Source: Adineta steineri
Taxonomy: Eukaryota; Rotifera; Eurotatoria; Adinetida; Adinetidae
DNA: 64,000 nt
NCBI GenBank assembly: GCA_905250115.1
Contig: CAJNOI010000009.1
Span: 382,221 to 446,220 of the forward strand
Direction: 5' to 3'
Positions 25,037 to 37,000 of the stretch are shown piece by piece; the first letter of the stretch is position 1; each line of letters starts with the position of its first letter. Below the pieces are notes generated by a model. It did not search any database, had not been told where the DNA came from, and was given only the letters and a program-made list of their open reading frames with translations. The position numbers and the translations under genes were made by a program.

Positions 25037-28000
25037 CTAAGAGAAAGAAATTCAATACAATAGATTGATGAATATATATCATATGGGATGATCATCAAAA
25101 GAACATTTTAGCTTTGAATGATATTACTTTCAAAAAACCAAAGAAAAAGATGTAAAGACAAGAAAATGTAGGATATTATTTGTGAATTCTAGAAAAATAC
25201 AGCAAATATACAATCTTATCAAATCGTATGACATGTAGATCCTAGTTTTCCGGATTTTACTGGAATACTGTTCAGTCTAATCAAAGTCTGTAATAATAGA
25301 AATATGAGTTTCATCGTGTCTAGAGTGTACTACGTATAGGATATTTGAAATAAAAGTGAGGCTAACGAGAATATCTGAACAATGTAATAAAATTTCTATA
25401 AAAGAAAATATGCGTTATCGATTGTTTTCATGTTACGAGGCAATCGGACAAAATTTTATTCATCCATATGCAGTACGAATCTCTAACTGATAAGATTTGA
25501 ATAGGTAGTTTAGAGTCAAAAAATCTAATGGAAAAATATATTTAAATTTGATGTATATTAACAGCAAGTCATAAAAGACGACAAAAGTATATTGAGAGAG
25601 TTGAATATATCATAGATAATAATTAATCGAAAAGTTAATGAGAACAGAAGCTATTTTATATGACATGTCACATCGATCGAATCAGTTTTTCAGTCACTTG
25701 CCGTCAATAATACAAAATGACTTCTTCATTCACTTTTTCATTCTGAGGCGCAGAATAAATCATATAAAAGTCAAATAGGGATATATCATTACAAGGTATT
25801 TAGAAATCATCATGAAAGTCATGTTTTTAATAATGTAGATAAAGAAATATTCAAAAATCATAATGAACAAACTGAAATTTGCAGAATATTACCTAATATC
25901 TTAATAGTATTATAAAAGACAAGTGTGCATAGCTTCATCTATCTCAGTGACTTACGTGCAGGATGTCCTTTCCATTGTGTATTCGGTTGCAATAAATCAT
26001 TTTTCATTACGAGTGTAAAAGGATAAAGCCGATTGTTGCCCATTAATTTACAACCCGACATCACAATTGATCCACTCATAAGTATACACGAGTCGCCTAC
26101 TGTAACAGGAGCTACTTTCCAAATACGCTGTTCAAAAGTGTGACACTGAAATGATTGTAAAGAACAATAATGTATATATGAAAAATGACAAAAAATGCAT
26201 GTATTACCACAATCTGAGCATTGATATTAAGTTTAACATGATCTCCAATTGTCACTAAATCGTAATCAAAAATAGAATAAACATCAGATAAAATCACATT
26301 GTTGCCGATATTCGCACCATATATTCGAAATAGCCGAATTAGCCATTGTGTATTACCAAGAAATGAACAAATAAACAATTCATAATCTTCTTGTAGTTTT
26401 CTTATTATTTCATTATGTGTATGTGAGTTCCATCGATATAAACTGCATACAATTATTGTATGAATGATTGGTCCGCTAACTAGACCACATGACCAATAGA
26501 TACCTATGAGAAGATATTTGCTAATATAATGAGAAAAACATGTCTTCCAAAATGGGATAGGTGTAATTGGATCTTCCATTGTTTCTCTAATGGGCATTTG
26601 AAATGGCATAGCACGAGCTGGAACACCAAAGACAACATCTCCATTGTTACTATTCGTTTCTTGAGTGATACGCGTTAAAGTGCCAATCATAGTATGAGAT
26701 GCAAGATGACTACCCGGCAAAATTGAACACACATTACCAAGATTTGTATGAGATCCGAATGTTATACAATTCACACGGTGGTCACCCTCAAGTGTCATCT
26801 CAGTAGGAACTAATAAAACCCTGGCAAAACTAGTGACACCTGTTTCGATTTTTAATAGATTTGTTGGATAGGACAAGAAGATGTCTATATTAGCAAGTTT
26901 GACATCATCTTCAACTTGAGCACCTAGCCAACGTAAAATAAAAGGATAGAGATAATTATATCCAGCTGGTAGTAACCATGAATGACGAAAACTAGATACA
27001 ATTAATTGACGAAGCCACACCTTATGTAAATATGACCATGATGCAAATGGATATGTTTCACCAGCAGTACAAGAACCAACTACAAATTTCAAGAGAAAGA
27101 GAGTGATAAAACAAGCAATAATTGACCACAAAGTCCAGCAAAAAGGAATACTAATGGGTAGTGGTATTTGTTCAACTGAATAAACTTTGTAGACAATAGC
27201 TAAAAGGGTACAATGAATGCAGATCAATGAGACGAGCACAATAACTTGATAGATTTTGTGCCATATTGATAATGATCGGTTATTATATGCGACTGGAATG
27301 TCTAATGGAACCGATTTATGTTCGTCACCATCGATAATCGTTCGAGATGCGATAAAACCACTGACTGATGACACAGGCTGAACAGTAATATTGTCTTGCA
27401 TATCAACTCCACCAAACAGAATTGATCGGGCACTGATTGAACAATAGCAACCAATTCGAATTGAATGTAATGCAAAAGTATAGTCATCGTTGTAATATAA
27501 AGAGTTTAGAGTCGTTTTATCAGCAATCCAAGTTCCATCACCGATATCTAACAACCATGGAGCATCAATAGTAACGGTATAAATATGTGCGTTCAGATTT
27601 ATCCGAGCACCACAAAGGCGAAGATAACAATTGTACAAAGGTGTACCAAGTATATGTTGTAGCCAAAATGTATTGTTATTCCATAGTCGATCTAAAAACC
27701 ACCAACGATAATAGTTCCAAGAGAAAATATTGTCATCTTTGATGTTTTGCAGTGAAAGTAGACGTGAACATATGACATAGAATAAAAGATGACATATTGG
27801 TAAGATAGGAAAAAGAAGTGGACACCATTGATGAATTATTATGATTGGCAACAACCACTGGCAAACAAGGAGTGCAATACCTAAAGATTCTATCACAAAC
27901 GAAGGTGTCAGATAAACATCTGTTTCATGAATTTCATTGATTGTGGAAGCTGTCTCTTGTAGTTCTTCAAAAACTAACAAAGGTTCTATAGCTTGAGCCA

Positions 28001-31000
28001 ATTGTCGAATAGATGGATTAGTAAATAAAAGACCAATGTCAACCTTGTTGCATACCTGTTGACGAATCAATGTAAGTGTAAGAATAGCACCCAGCGATGT
28101 TCCACCAAGTTGACCAAAAGGAACTTCAACATGAGGAGATTCAATATGAAAAGCTTGACTAAATATATCTTGTAACTGTTGTTCTAAGGTGGTGTGCGGC
28201 ACATTATCATCAATATTATCAGTTGACGATGAAAACTTAGGTGGTGGTAGCTGTTTTCGATCTATTTTTCCATTTGAATTCAAAGGTAGTTTATCAAGTA
28301 TAATAAAAAAAGATGGTATCATATGTGGTGGCAGATGAGATTGACAATGTTGACGTAGTTCTTCTTCATTGATTTGAGAAGAAGATTGAACATAAGCAAC
28401 TAAATAGTCATCATTGTATTTCATGACAACACAAGCAGATATGGATGTTATGTTAAGTAAACATCTTTCGATTTCACCAAGTTCAATTCGTTGTCCATGT
28501 AATTTTATCTGATAGTCTTTTCTACCAACATAATGTATCAATCCCTTATTGTCCATTCGAACAAGATCACCTGTTCGATAGAATACATGATCATTAATTT
28601 TGATGAACACTTTTGCTGATAAATCGTTACGCTCAAGATAACCTGCAAACACTCCTACTCCCCCAACATATAATTCACCCTCCTGATGAATAATAACACT
28701 TTGCAGATGTAGGTCAAAGACCAAACATTGATAATTAGGCATTGTCAGACCAATCGGAACTGTTGTTCTGTTTGTCAGTGATTGAACATAATGGTATGTA
28801 CAGATTATTGTCTCTGCTGGACCATATAAATTCCATATATTACATGTTTCTGTGATATAGCTTCCTAATAAATTAATTAGATCTACAGTGAAAGGCTCAC
28901 CTAAAATATAGAGGGAAGATTTAGAAGATAAAACTAAATTAGAAGAACTCTCACCACTACTACAAATGGATCTGAAATATGTAGCAGCCGTTAACGGATG
29001 ACTCTCTTTGAGAAATGTGAAAAATGTTCGGAGTAGACTTGGAACAGCTTGAATATAAGTGGTTTGCTTTTTCTTTAAGACGGAAGTAAAATAGTCAAGG
29101 TCGAAAATTCCATCAGGGCGAAGCATAATCAAAGTTCCACCAATTATCAGTGTTCCTATGATATCAAGAACATGAACATCGAACGAACAGCGTGCAATTT
29201 GTACAACTATGTCATTATCATTAACTGCGTCAATAGAAACCATAGAATGCATACACTGAATGACATTCCGCTGTTGAATTTGAGCCTACAAATAAATATA
29301 GTTATATCATGATATGGAAGTACCATGGATTTCGAACTCACAGCTTTTGGTATTCCTGTTGAACCACTTGTAAAAATGATGTAAGCTATGCTATCGGGTG
29401 TCACTGATATATCTGATAGTCGACCGAGATCGATTGTTTCTTCTTGTCCTTTGCCAGTAAATATTGAATCAATATAAAGAAGTATATTATTATCAATAAA
29501 CTTCACTTTCGTCTGATGATAAACAAGAACAAGACGACTTTCAGTTTGTTCTACAAGTGCATGCAGACGATGTTGTGGATCATGAAGTGATAACGGACAA
29601 TAAATACCACCACTCATTTCAATCGCCATCATACCAATAACCTATAGAATATGAAAGCCTCAATCAGACTAAACACCAATCCGAAAGAACTACTTACCAT
29701 CGACAAACTTCTCTCGACACACTGACATATAATTTCACCTGGAACAACAGCATATCTATTTATAAGATGTAAAGATAATACTTGGACATAATACAGAAGT
29801 TCAGCATATGTCAATGATTGTTCATCTAATTCAACAGCTAGTTTTTGTGGATGTTTCATTACTTGATATACAAATTCATGATGAATACAAGTGTAAGGAG
29901 AAGATGGAAATGATATTTGTGTATTATTCAATGATTGCATTAGATATTGTTCACTTGATAATGTAAATGATAGTTCATAGATAGGTTTGTTCATTTGATT
30001 TTCAATAACAGATGCAGATAATTGATGTAACATGAAATGAAATCGTTGTGAAATCTTATCCACTGTCTCAATATTAAACAAGTCAAGTGATGCATTGATT
30101 GTACATGATAGTTGATCCATGTTCAAATCATGATAGATAGAAAGAGAGAAGTCGGATGCGCTTAATATCTCATCTTCATTAGTGTTGAATGAGAAAGATG
30201 CTGGAAGAAGTTGAGAATCACCAATCATCACTTTATTATTATTCTCGTATGATAGAAATTCTAGTGATGTATCGAGAAATGCATGTTTTGAAATATGTGG
30301 ATGTTGATCGAGAATATGTTGAAGTGGAAAATATGAATATTTCATACTATTGCTTGTTGTCTCTTGAACATGTCTGAGCAATTGATGAAAACACCGGTGA
30401 GGATCTAGCTGACATCGTAACGGAATGACATTCTGAAACAGTCCAATGATTGACTTGAGTTCATCTCTATATCGATTATTATTGATGATCATAGCCAGAC
30501 ATAGATCTGTTTCTCCATTAGTTAGTTTAAATAGAAAGATGAAGTAAACAGCAAATGTGAAATGTTGAAGAGATATGTTATTTGATGATACATGGATGAG
30601 AAGATCATGAGAGAGATCTTGACCAAAATCAAAAGAAATAGATGTTGTCTGAAAAGTCCGATGTTCATTTGAGAGACGATATCGATCATATGGTAATGAT
30701 AAAGGTCGATCAAGTTTACAATCATGAAGAGTATCAAGCCAAAACATACTTGCACCAGTCATTGACATTTGTTGTTCAATAACAGCATCTATTATGTAAT
30801 TAAAGAAAATAATGTATTAGGTAAAAGATAAGAACTATTTGTGTTTACAATCGAGATAACGTAGATTGGTGTTGTCATCATGTGATAATTGACCTGTTGT
30901 ATATGCTTGATTGAGATCATAAAGAAATACTTCCATTGATGAAAAGTCAAATAAAGCATGATGAAAATTAAAGATAAGTATATCTTTATCGGAAAGAAAA

Positions 31001-34000
31001 TGAGTTGAAGAGATTTGTTTGAAATAAATAATATGACATCGGAAGACAAGACCTTGAGCAAGATCAAAAAGATGAGGATTACGTTTCTCATCGTGTAAAA
31101 TCTCATTTAGTTGTTCATCTGTTTCATAAGTAGTTTCGATGATTGAAAACATATTATTTTTATTTTCATTCTCATGAATAATAGCTCGTTGCATAAGTAG
31201 ATTCTTTTCAATATCAAAATGAAGTGATGTATGGAGTGAGAGATGTTTGTCGACAGTGAGGTAAAGAGCGTGATGTAGTTGTTTAATCGATAAAGTATGA
31301 CCTGGTTGGAGACGATAAACAAAAGGCATATTATAGATTGCTATTTGAGGCTGGTCTGGATTGAATCGAATTCGTTCATCAAGCAAAATACGAGCTTGTG
31401 CAAATGATGCTGGTGCTATAACAAAGAAACTCATTAAAATCGAACTAGGTGCACCTATCAACAAATGTATCTTTACAATTAATCTAGCTCATTATTCAGT
31501 TTCTCTCTTTACTTAATTATATGATTCAGTTAATATTACTGTTTCAAATATTCATAATCTCTACTAGAGATTCTCTAGTAGCTAAAAGCATGAAAATTTC
31601 ATAGATGAATCTATGATAAGTTGTAAGTTTTGATTCCATCCATTTCTAATGTTACTTATTTGTATTCAACATTAAGACAGATTTTCTTTAAAAGGTGAAT
31701 CGTGAAATTTTCTACAGAATATGTAACGAGCGTTTTATTTACAAATTAGAAAAGTAAAAGGCTACATTAGAAATTTCATTCTACTTTTTTTACTTTCCAT
31801 ATTTACCGATGCTCTATGGTAAAAATACTAAGTAGGATGGTATGTATGTTCGACGGTAGAAGAATCGTAAATATGACTGCTAGCTAGAGCTTTTCAAGCA
31901 TCATAAAATGATAAATTTACCGTTTTGTTTCAAAAAGTCGAAGAACAAACGAAAAGATTTGTTTTTGAAAACTGAGATTTTCACGTAGTAACGTTGAATA
32001 CTGGAAAAGAGTGACATTTAAAATACAATTGTATTAGAAATTAGTATACACTTTTTACCAACTGATATCTTTAATACTTTTTATGATGTCATAATAGCTG
32101 TTTGTAGTTAATTGCGTCGCCTATATTTTCTCCTTATATAGACATTTTCAAATAAAAATTTTCTACAAAATGTACCGTAGTTTAAGATAGCTAATTTTCC
32201 AAACTATGAACACAAAAATAATTTTAAGTAAAATCTGTTTTTAATTCATTTTTGTATTATTAAATAAAGTGAAAGAAAGACAATTAATTAAATGTTGATG
32301 TTGTATTGTAGATGTTGATTTTTATTTTCTCATATATGACACTTAAGTTATCGAAACGTCAAATAGTTTTCTATTGATCATATTCTTGTATTTATCATCA
32401 TATATTTAAAAATATTTTACTAAAAAATGGTTAGTTTTATTTAAAATTATAAATATAGATTGACCCAAAAACTGTCAAGATATAGTGTAAAAAAGCAATT
32501 TGCACTTGAACAGTGTCTAATCTTAATTAAAAAAGATAAATTAGCATCACTAAAATATGTTATTGTTTTAATTGGTATTTACAGCAAAAAAACAGAGTTG
32601 ATGATGCTAGAATTAAATTATTACAAGATAACGAAATTGTCATCGATATTGATATTACTCATTATCTTCAGAGCTAAATAAATATTTCAAAAAAACTATT
32701 TAATACTTTATAAACTAAACTATGTCCCAGTCAGTTGTCGTATTATTCTTTGCATTCTAGTCGGAAACAATCATGTCAAAAACTTATCACCTTTGTAATC
32801 ACAATTCGTATGCTTATCATTACTACTAAACTTCATCTATTTATACTATATAATATTCTATCTGAAAAAACATTTTGAAAGGATTTGACATTGAAGATTA
32901 AGACCTTTTCATATTATATATTTTCATTGTGTATTAAAAAAACAGACTAACGTTATGTTTCTTGAACAAACACAAATCAATCGATACTTTTAACTTTGAA
33001 AATATAATATTTAAGCATATCATACATATCTCTCTCATCTCACTAATTTATATCAATAAAAGTATTATGTATACATGATAAATAGCAAAAAGACATACCT
33101 TCATTCATTACATTTGATTGATGGTAAAAAGCTGCATGTTGCATTTCATTCACTTCATCTGGTAAGATAATGGTAAGTATGGCAATAGGTGAAACTGCTA
33201 AATCATTTTGATTAATATTAAAATTCGCTGAAAAAAGTTGTTCAAAAAGATATTGAAATCTTTGTATCATTTTTGTAGCTGTCGTATCTTCAAATAGATC
33301 ACGTGAACAAGTTAAACGACATGATAATATGTTGTCATCCGAGATTGGGTCGTAACAAAATGTCAACGTAAAATCAAATTTAGGCAAATCCGGAACCTCT
33401 TTTAATGATACTGGCTGTAAACTAACATCATCGAAAGTAAACTGATCACTAACTGAAGATTCAGTCATGAAATCAAAAACTGTTTGAAGAAAAGGAACAG
33501 TTGATTGATTAAGATGAAGATCACGAAGAATATGTTGAAGTGGATAATGAGAATGTTCAAGAATTGATAAACATTTTTCTGGTACATGTTTAGTAACTTC
33601 ATGAAATGACCAGCAGGGATCAAGTTGCATACAATATGGTAATATTGAAGCAAACATTCCTATCATAGTCTGTAATTCAGATTTGTATCGGTTAGCGTGA
33701 AGACATGAGATACATAAATCAGTTTGACTATATGTTAACTTGAATAAAAACGTATAGAATGTGGCCAATCCGAGTTGAAATAGTGTCAAATGATGTAAAG
33801 AAGCATAATTAAGAAATGATGAGGATATTTTTCTGTCAAAAGTGATTTGCTTGATAGAAGCAAAACCAGATCGTCTATTATTAGATAAAAAATGCTTATC
33901 AATTGGTAATGACAATTGACGTTTCAAGTTACATCCTTCGAGTTGTAAACGCCAAAACTCACGTGACATCGTCATATCGATGAGACGTTCATGGACAGCA

Positions 34001-37000
34001 TAATCAATATATTGTAACGATTCTTCATCATCTAACCACGTCACGTGACTATTGTAAATATTCCATAGATCGTTGAAAAAAATTGGGAAAGTTGAATGGT
34101 CAATTGCAACATGATGAAAGCCGATAGCGAGAACATCAGAATTTGTAATAATCTCTTTGTCATGATTTTTATCAGGTGTCGTCTTTTGTCTAAGAATTTG
34201 ACAATAAAAAACACGACCAGTTGATAAATCAAAGAGTGTAGGATTGATGGTCATTTGATAAATAATGTTCTGAAGTTCATTTTCATCTTGAAATATTTGA
34301 TCGGCGGCCAATGTAAATGTCAGATGTTTATCAGTCACATATTGTTTTAAAATACTATCATCATCGTTGAAAACTAGAGAAGTTCTTAATATCTTATGTT
34401 TGCGTAGGACATAGCGAAGAGCTTGTAATAAACGATTCACTGATAAGAAGCCTTTCTCCACTCTTTGGACTAGCAGCTCATTGTAAATGGCAATTTGGTT
34501 AGTAAAACGAACTTGTTCATCAAGAAATATGCGTTCTTGAGCATACGATGCGATACCTAAAAATTTATGAAAATAATATTTTTAGCTATTGAAAAAGGAA
34601 ATTAAAACTATCTTACCTTCATTAATATGTAGCGTATGCCATTGTTCTAGTGGTGCGCCATCAATAATGACTGTTTCAAGTAGTTTTGCGTGTTCCATTA
34701 TAGTGTTATAGTCAAACAAAGATCGAATACTCAATGCTTCTCTTTCAAAATTAAATTTCGATTGATAACGTTGATAGATATTAACAAGTAAAAGAGAATT
34801 GCCGCCAACGCTGAAGAAACTAGTTGTAGTAGATATAAGAAAAGATGTTTGTCTGTCTATACCAGAGACATTTATAGCTGGATCATCATGATGTATAGTA
34901 AGTCGATTTGTGTATAATATTTCTTGCCAAATATTCGCAATTGTCTTCTCTAATTCAGTATTTGGTGCATTATAGGTATCTTCTTGTTGAAGCACTGATC
35001 GTGATATTTCTGGTAAAGCTTTTCGATCGATTTTACCATTTGAACTTAACGGAAACGATGAAACACTTATAAAATGTGATGGTACCATATAAATTGGAAG
35101 CTGTTTCCTCAGATATATTCGTAATGTTTCACTCCCGCTGGGCATTGATTTTACTTTTGAAATAGTGTGTTCACGTTTTTGTTTATTACTAATCTTTCCA
35201 ATAAGTAATGTATGTAATATGTTACTTCCATTTAATTTCTCTTGAATAAGAATAGTATCTAATATATCATTAATTTGTTTTGGAAAACTCGTACGAGTGC
35301 CAATTGGACACATACCGATATTCATTTCTAGACAATGATCCATTAATAAATGTGACATCTTTCCTATATTCATTGTGCATTCTGATCGTCCGGTGAAGAA
35401 GATTGCACCTTGACAATCATGGAATATAATCTTCGTATCATTATCATCATCAAAGAGCAGTGGTATTTCCTCTTGTGTAGTTGCAGTTTCGATATCAAAA
35501 GGTGTAACAATATCATTTTCTTTATTATAAATAAACCACTGGTCTTTGTTATTGTTGACCGATTTTAGATAAATAACACATTGATAATTGTCATTTTGTA
35601 CATTGTTAGAAATATTTTCCTCAAATGATGAAAGTTGGAAACAACAATGAGTATCATTCTCATCTATATTCAAAATATCACAAGTTATAGATTCGTTATG
35701 AATATTTTTTGAAAATGTCAATCCCAGTCTTAACCGTTCTTTTTCCAACAATCCCATAATATATCCTGTTTCTAGGATACAAAATTGAGAACCCAATCTT
35801 TTACCATATAGCGGTGCAATTGTTGATGATCGTCCAACAAGATGTAATCTTATATTCATCATGTCATTATTGATATGAGTACTAATTAGTTCTAGACGAT
35901 GTTCATCTGGATTATGATAGTAAACACCAGGCAAAATATTATCTATAGATGTTGGTAATTCAACATATACTTGTACTGGATAAAGATCGTCAATTGACGT
36001 ATAACGATATTTTGGTAAAGGTTGATCAGAAATATTGATCGGTGTTAATACTGCTAATAATTGACTAAGAATATCAAAACCGAGGTATGATAAAGATATT
36101 TTCTCGTGATTATTGCTATTGTGACAGTCTTTTAACAACTTTTCGATAGTAGATCTTTCAATAATTTCAGTCGTAAATTGTCGATAACTTTTTCTCATAT
36201 AATATGTATTAATTAATGATTCTGTAATCTTTGGTTTTGTTAGAGCAAAGCTCTTTTCTACCTTCTTTTGATCTCTTATACTATGTCTTGCAAGCTTGAA
36301 ATTGACACGTTCAATAGGATCAACGATTGACGTCTCTGTAGGATCATATTGTTCATTATGAATAGAATATTTTTCTGACATAACATATGCAATTAACTGT
36401 TGAGATTTGTCATCAATATTAACAATAGCTTGATGAACATCTGGATGTTGTTGTAAATGATGTTCAATTTCACCAAGTTCAATACGATGACCATGTACTT
36501 TTACTTGAAAATCTTTTCGTCCCATAAATTCAATATATCCATCTGGTAGAAATCGACCATAATCACCTGTTCGATAGAGACGTTCATTAGTTAATGGATG
36601 AATAATAAAACTTGATTGTGTTTTTTCTTGGTCATTCCAGTAGCCATTAGCTAAACCTACACCACCAATATATAATTCACCAATGACCCATTCAGGACAA
36701 TCATCAAGATGTAGATCATAAACATAATATTGTTGATTTCTTAATGGTATTCCATAAGGAATTGATTTCCATTCTCGTGGTATTTCTTTTGGTAAAGTAT
36801 ATGCAATTGACCAGATAGATGCTTCTGTTGCACCACCTAAGCTAGTTATTGTTGCTTGTTCACCAAATGTTGTTTGTATTGATTGAGGTAAAGATAATGG
36901 TATCCAATCACCACTTAATAAGATATGTCGTAATTGATTATGATTACTTGTATGTTTAAGATGTTCAACAAACATTTGCATTAACATTGGAACACTATTC

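Noticed and set aside
33099-34556. C1 as an epimerisation domain between PCP and C2
   Set aside because: Position would fit, but GHGRE-type E motifs are absent and the C5-like motif (MIGMFASILP) is that of condensation domains.
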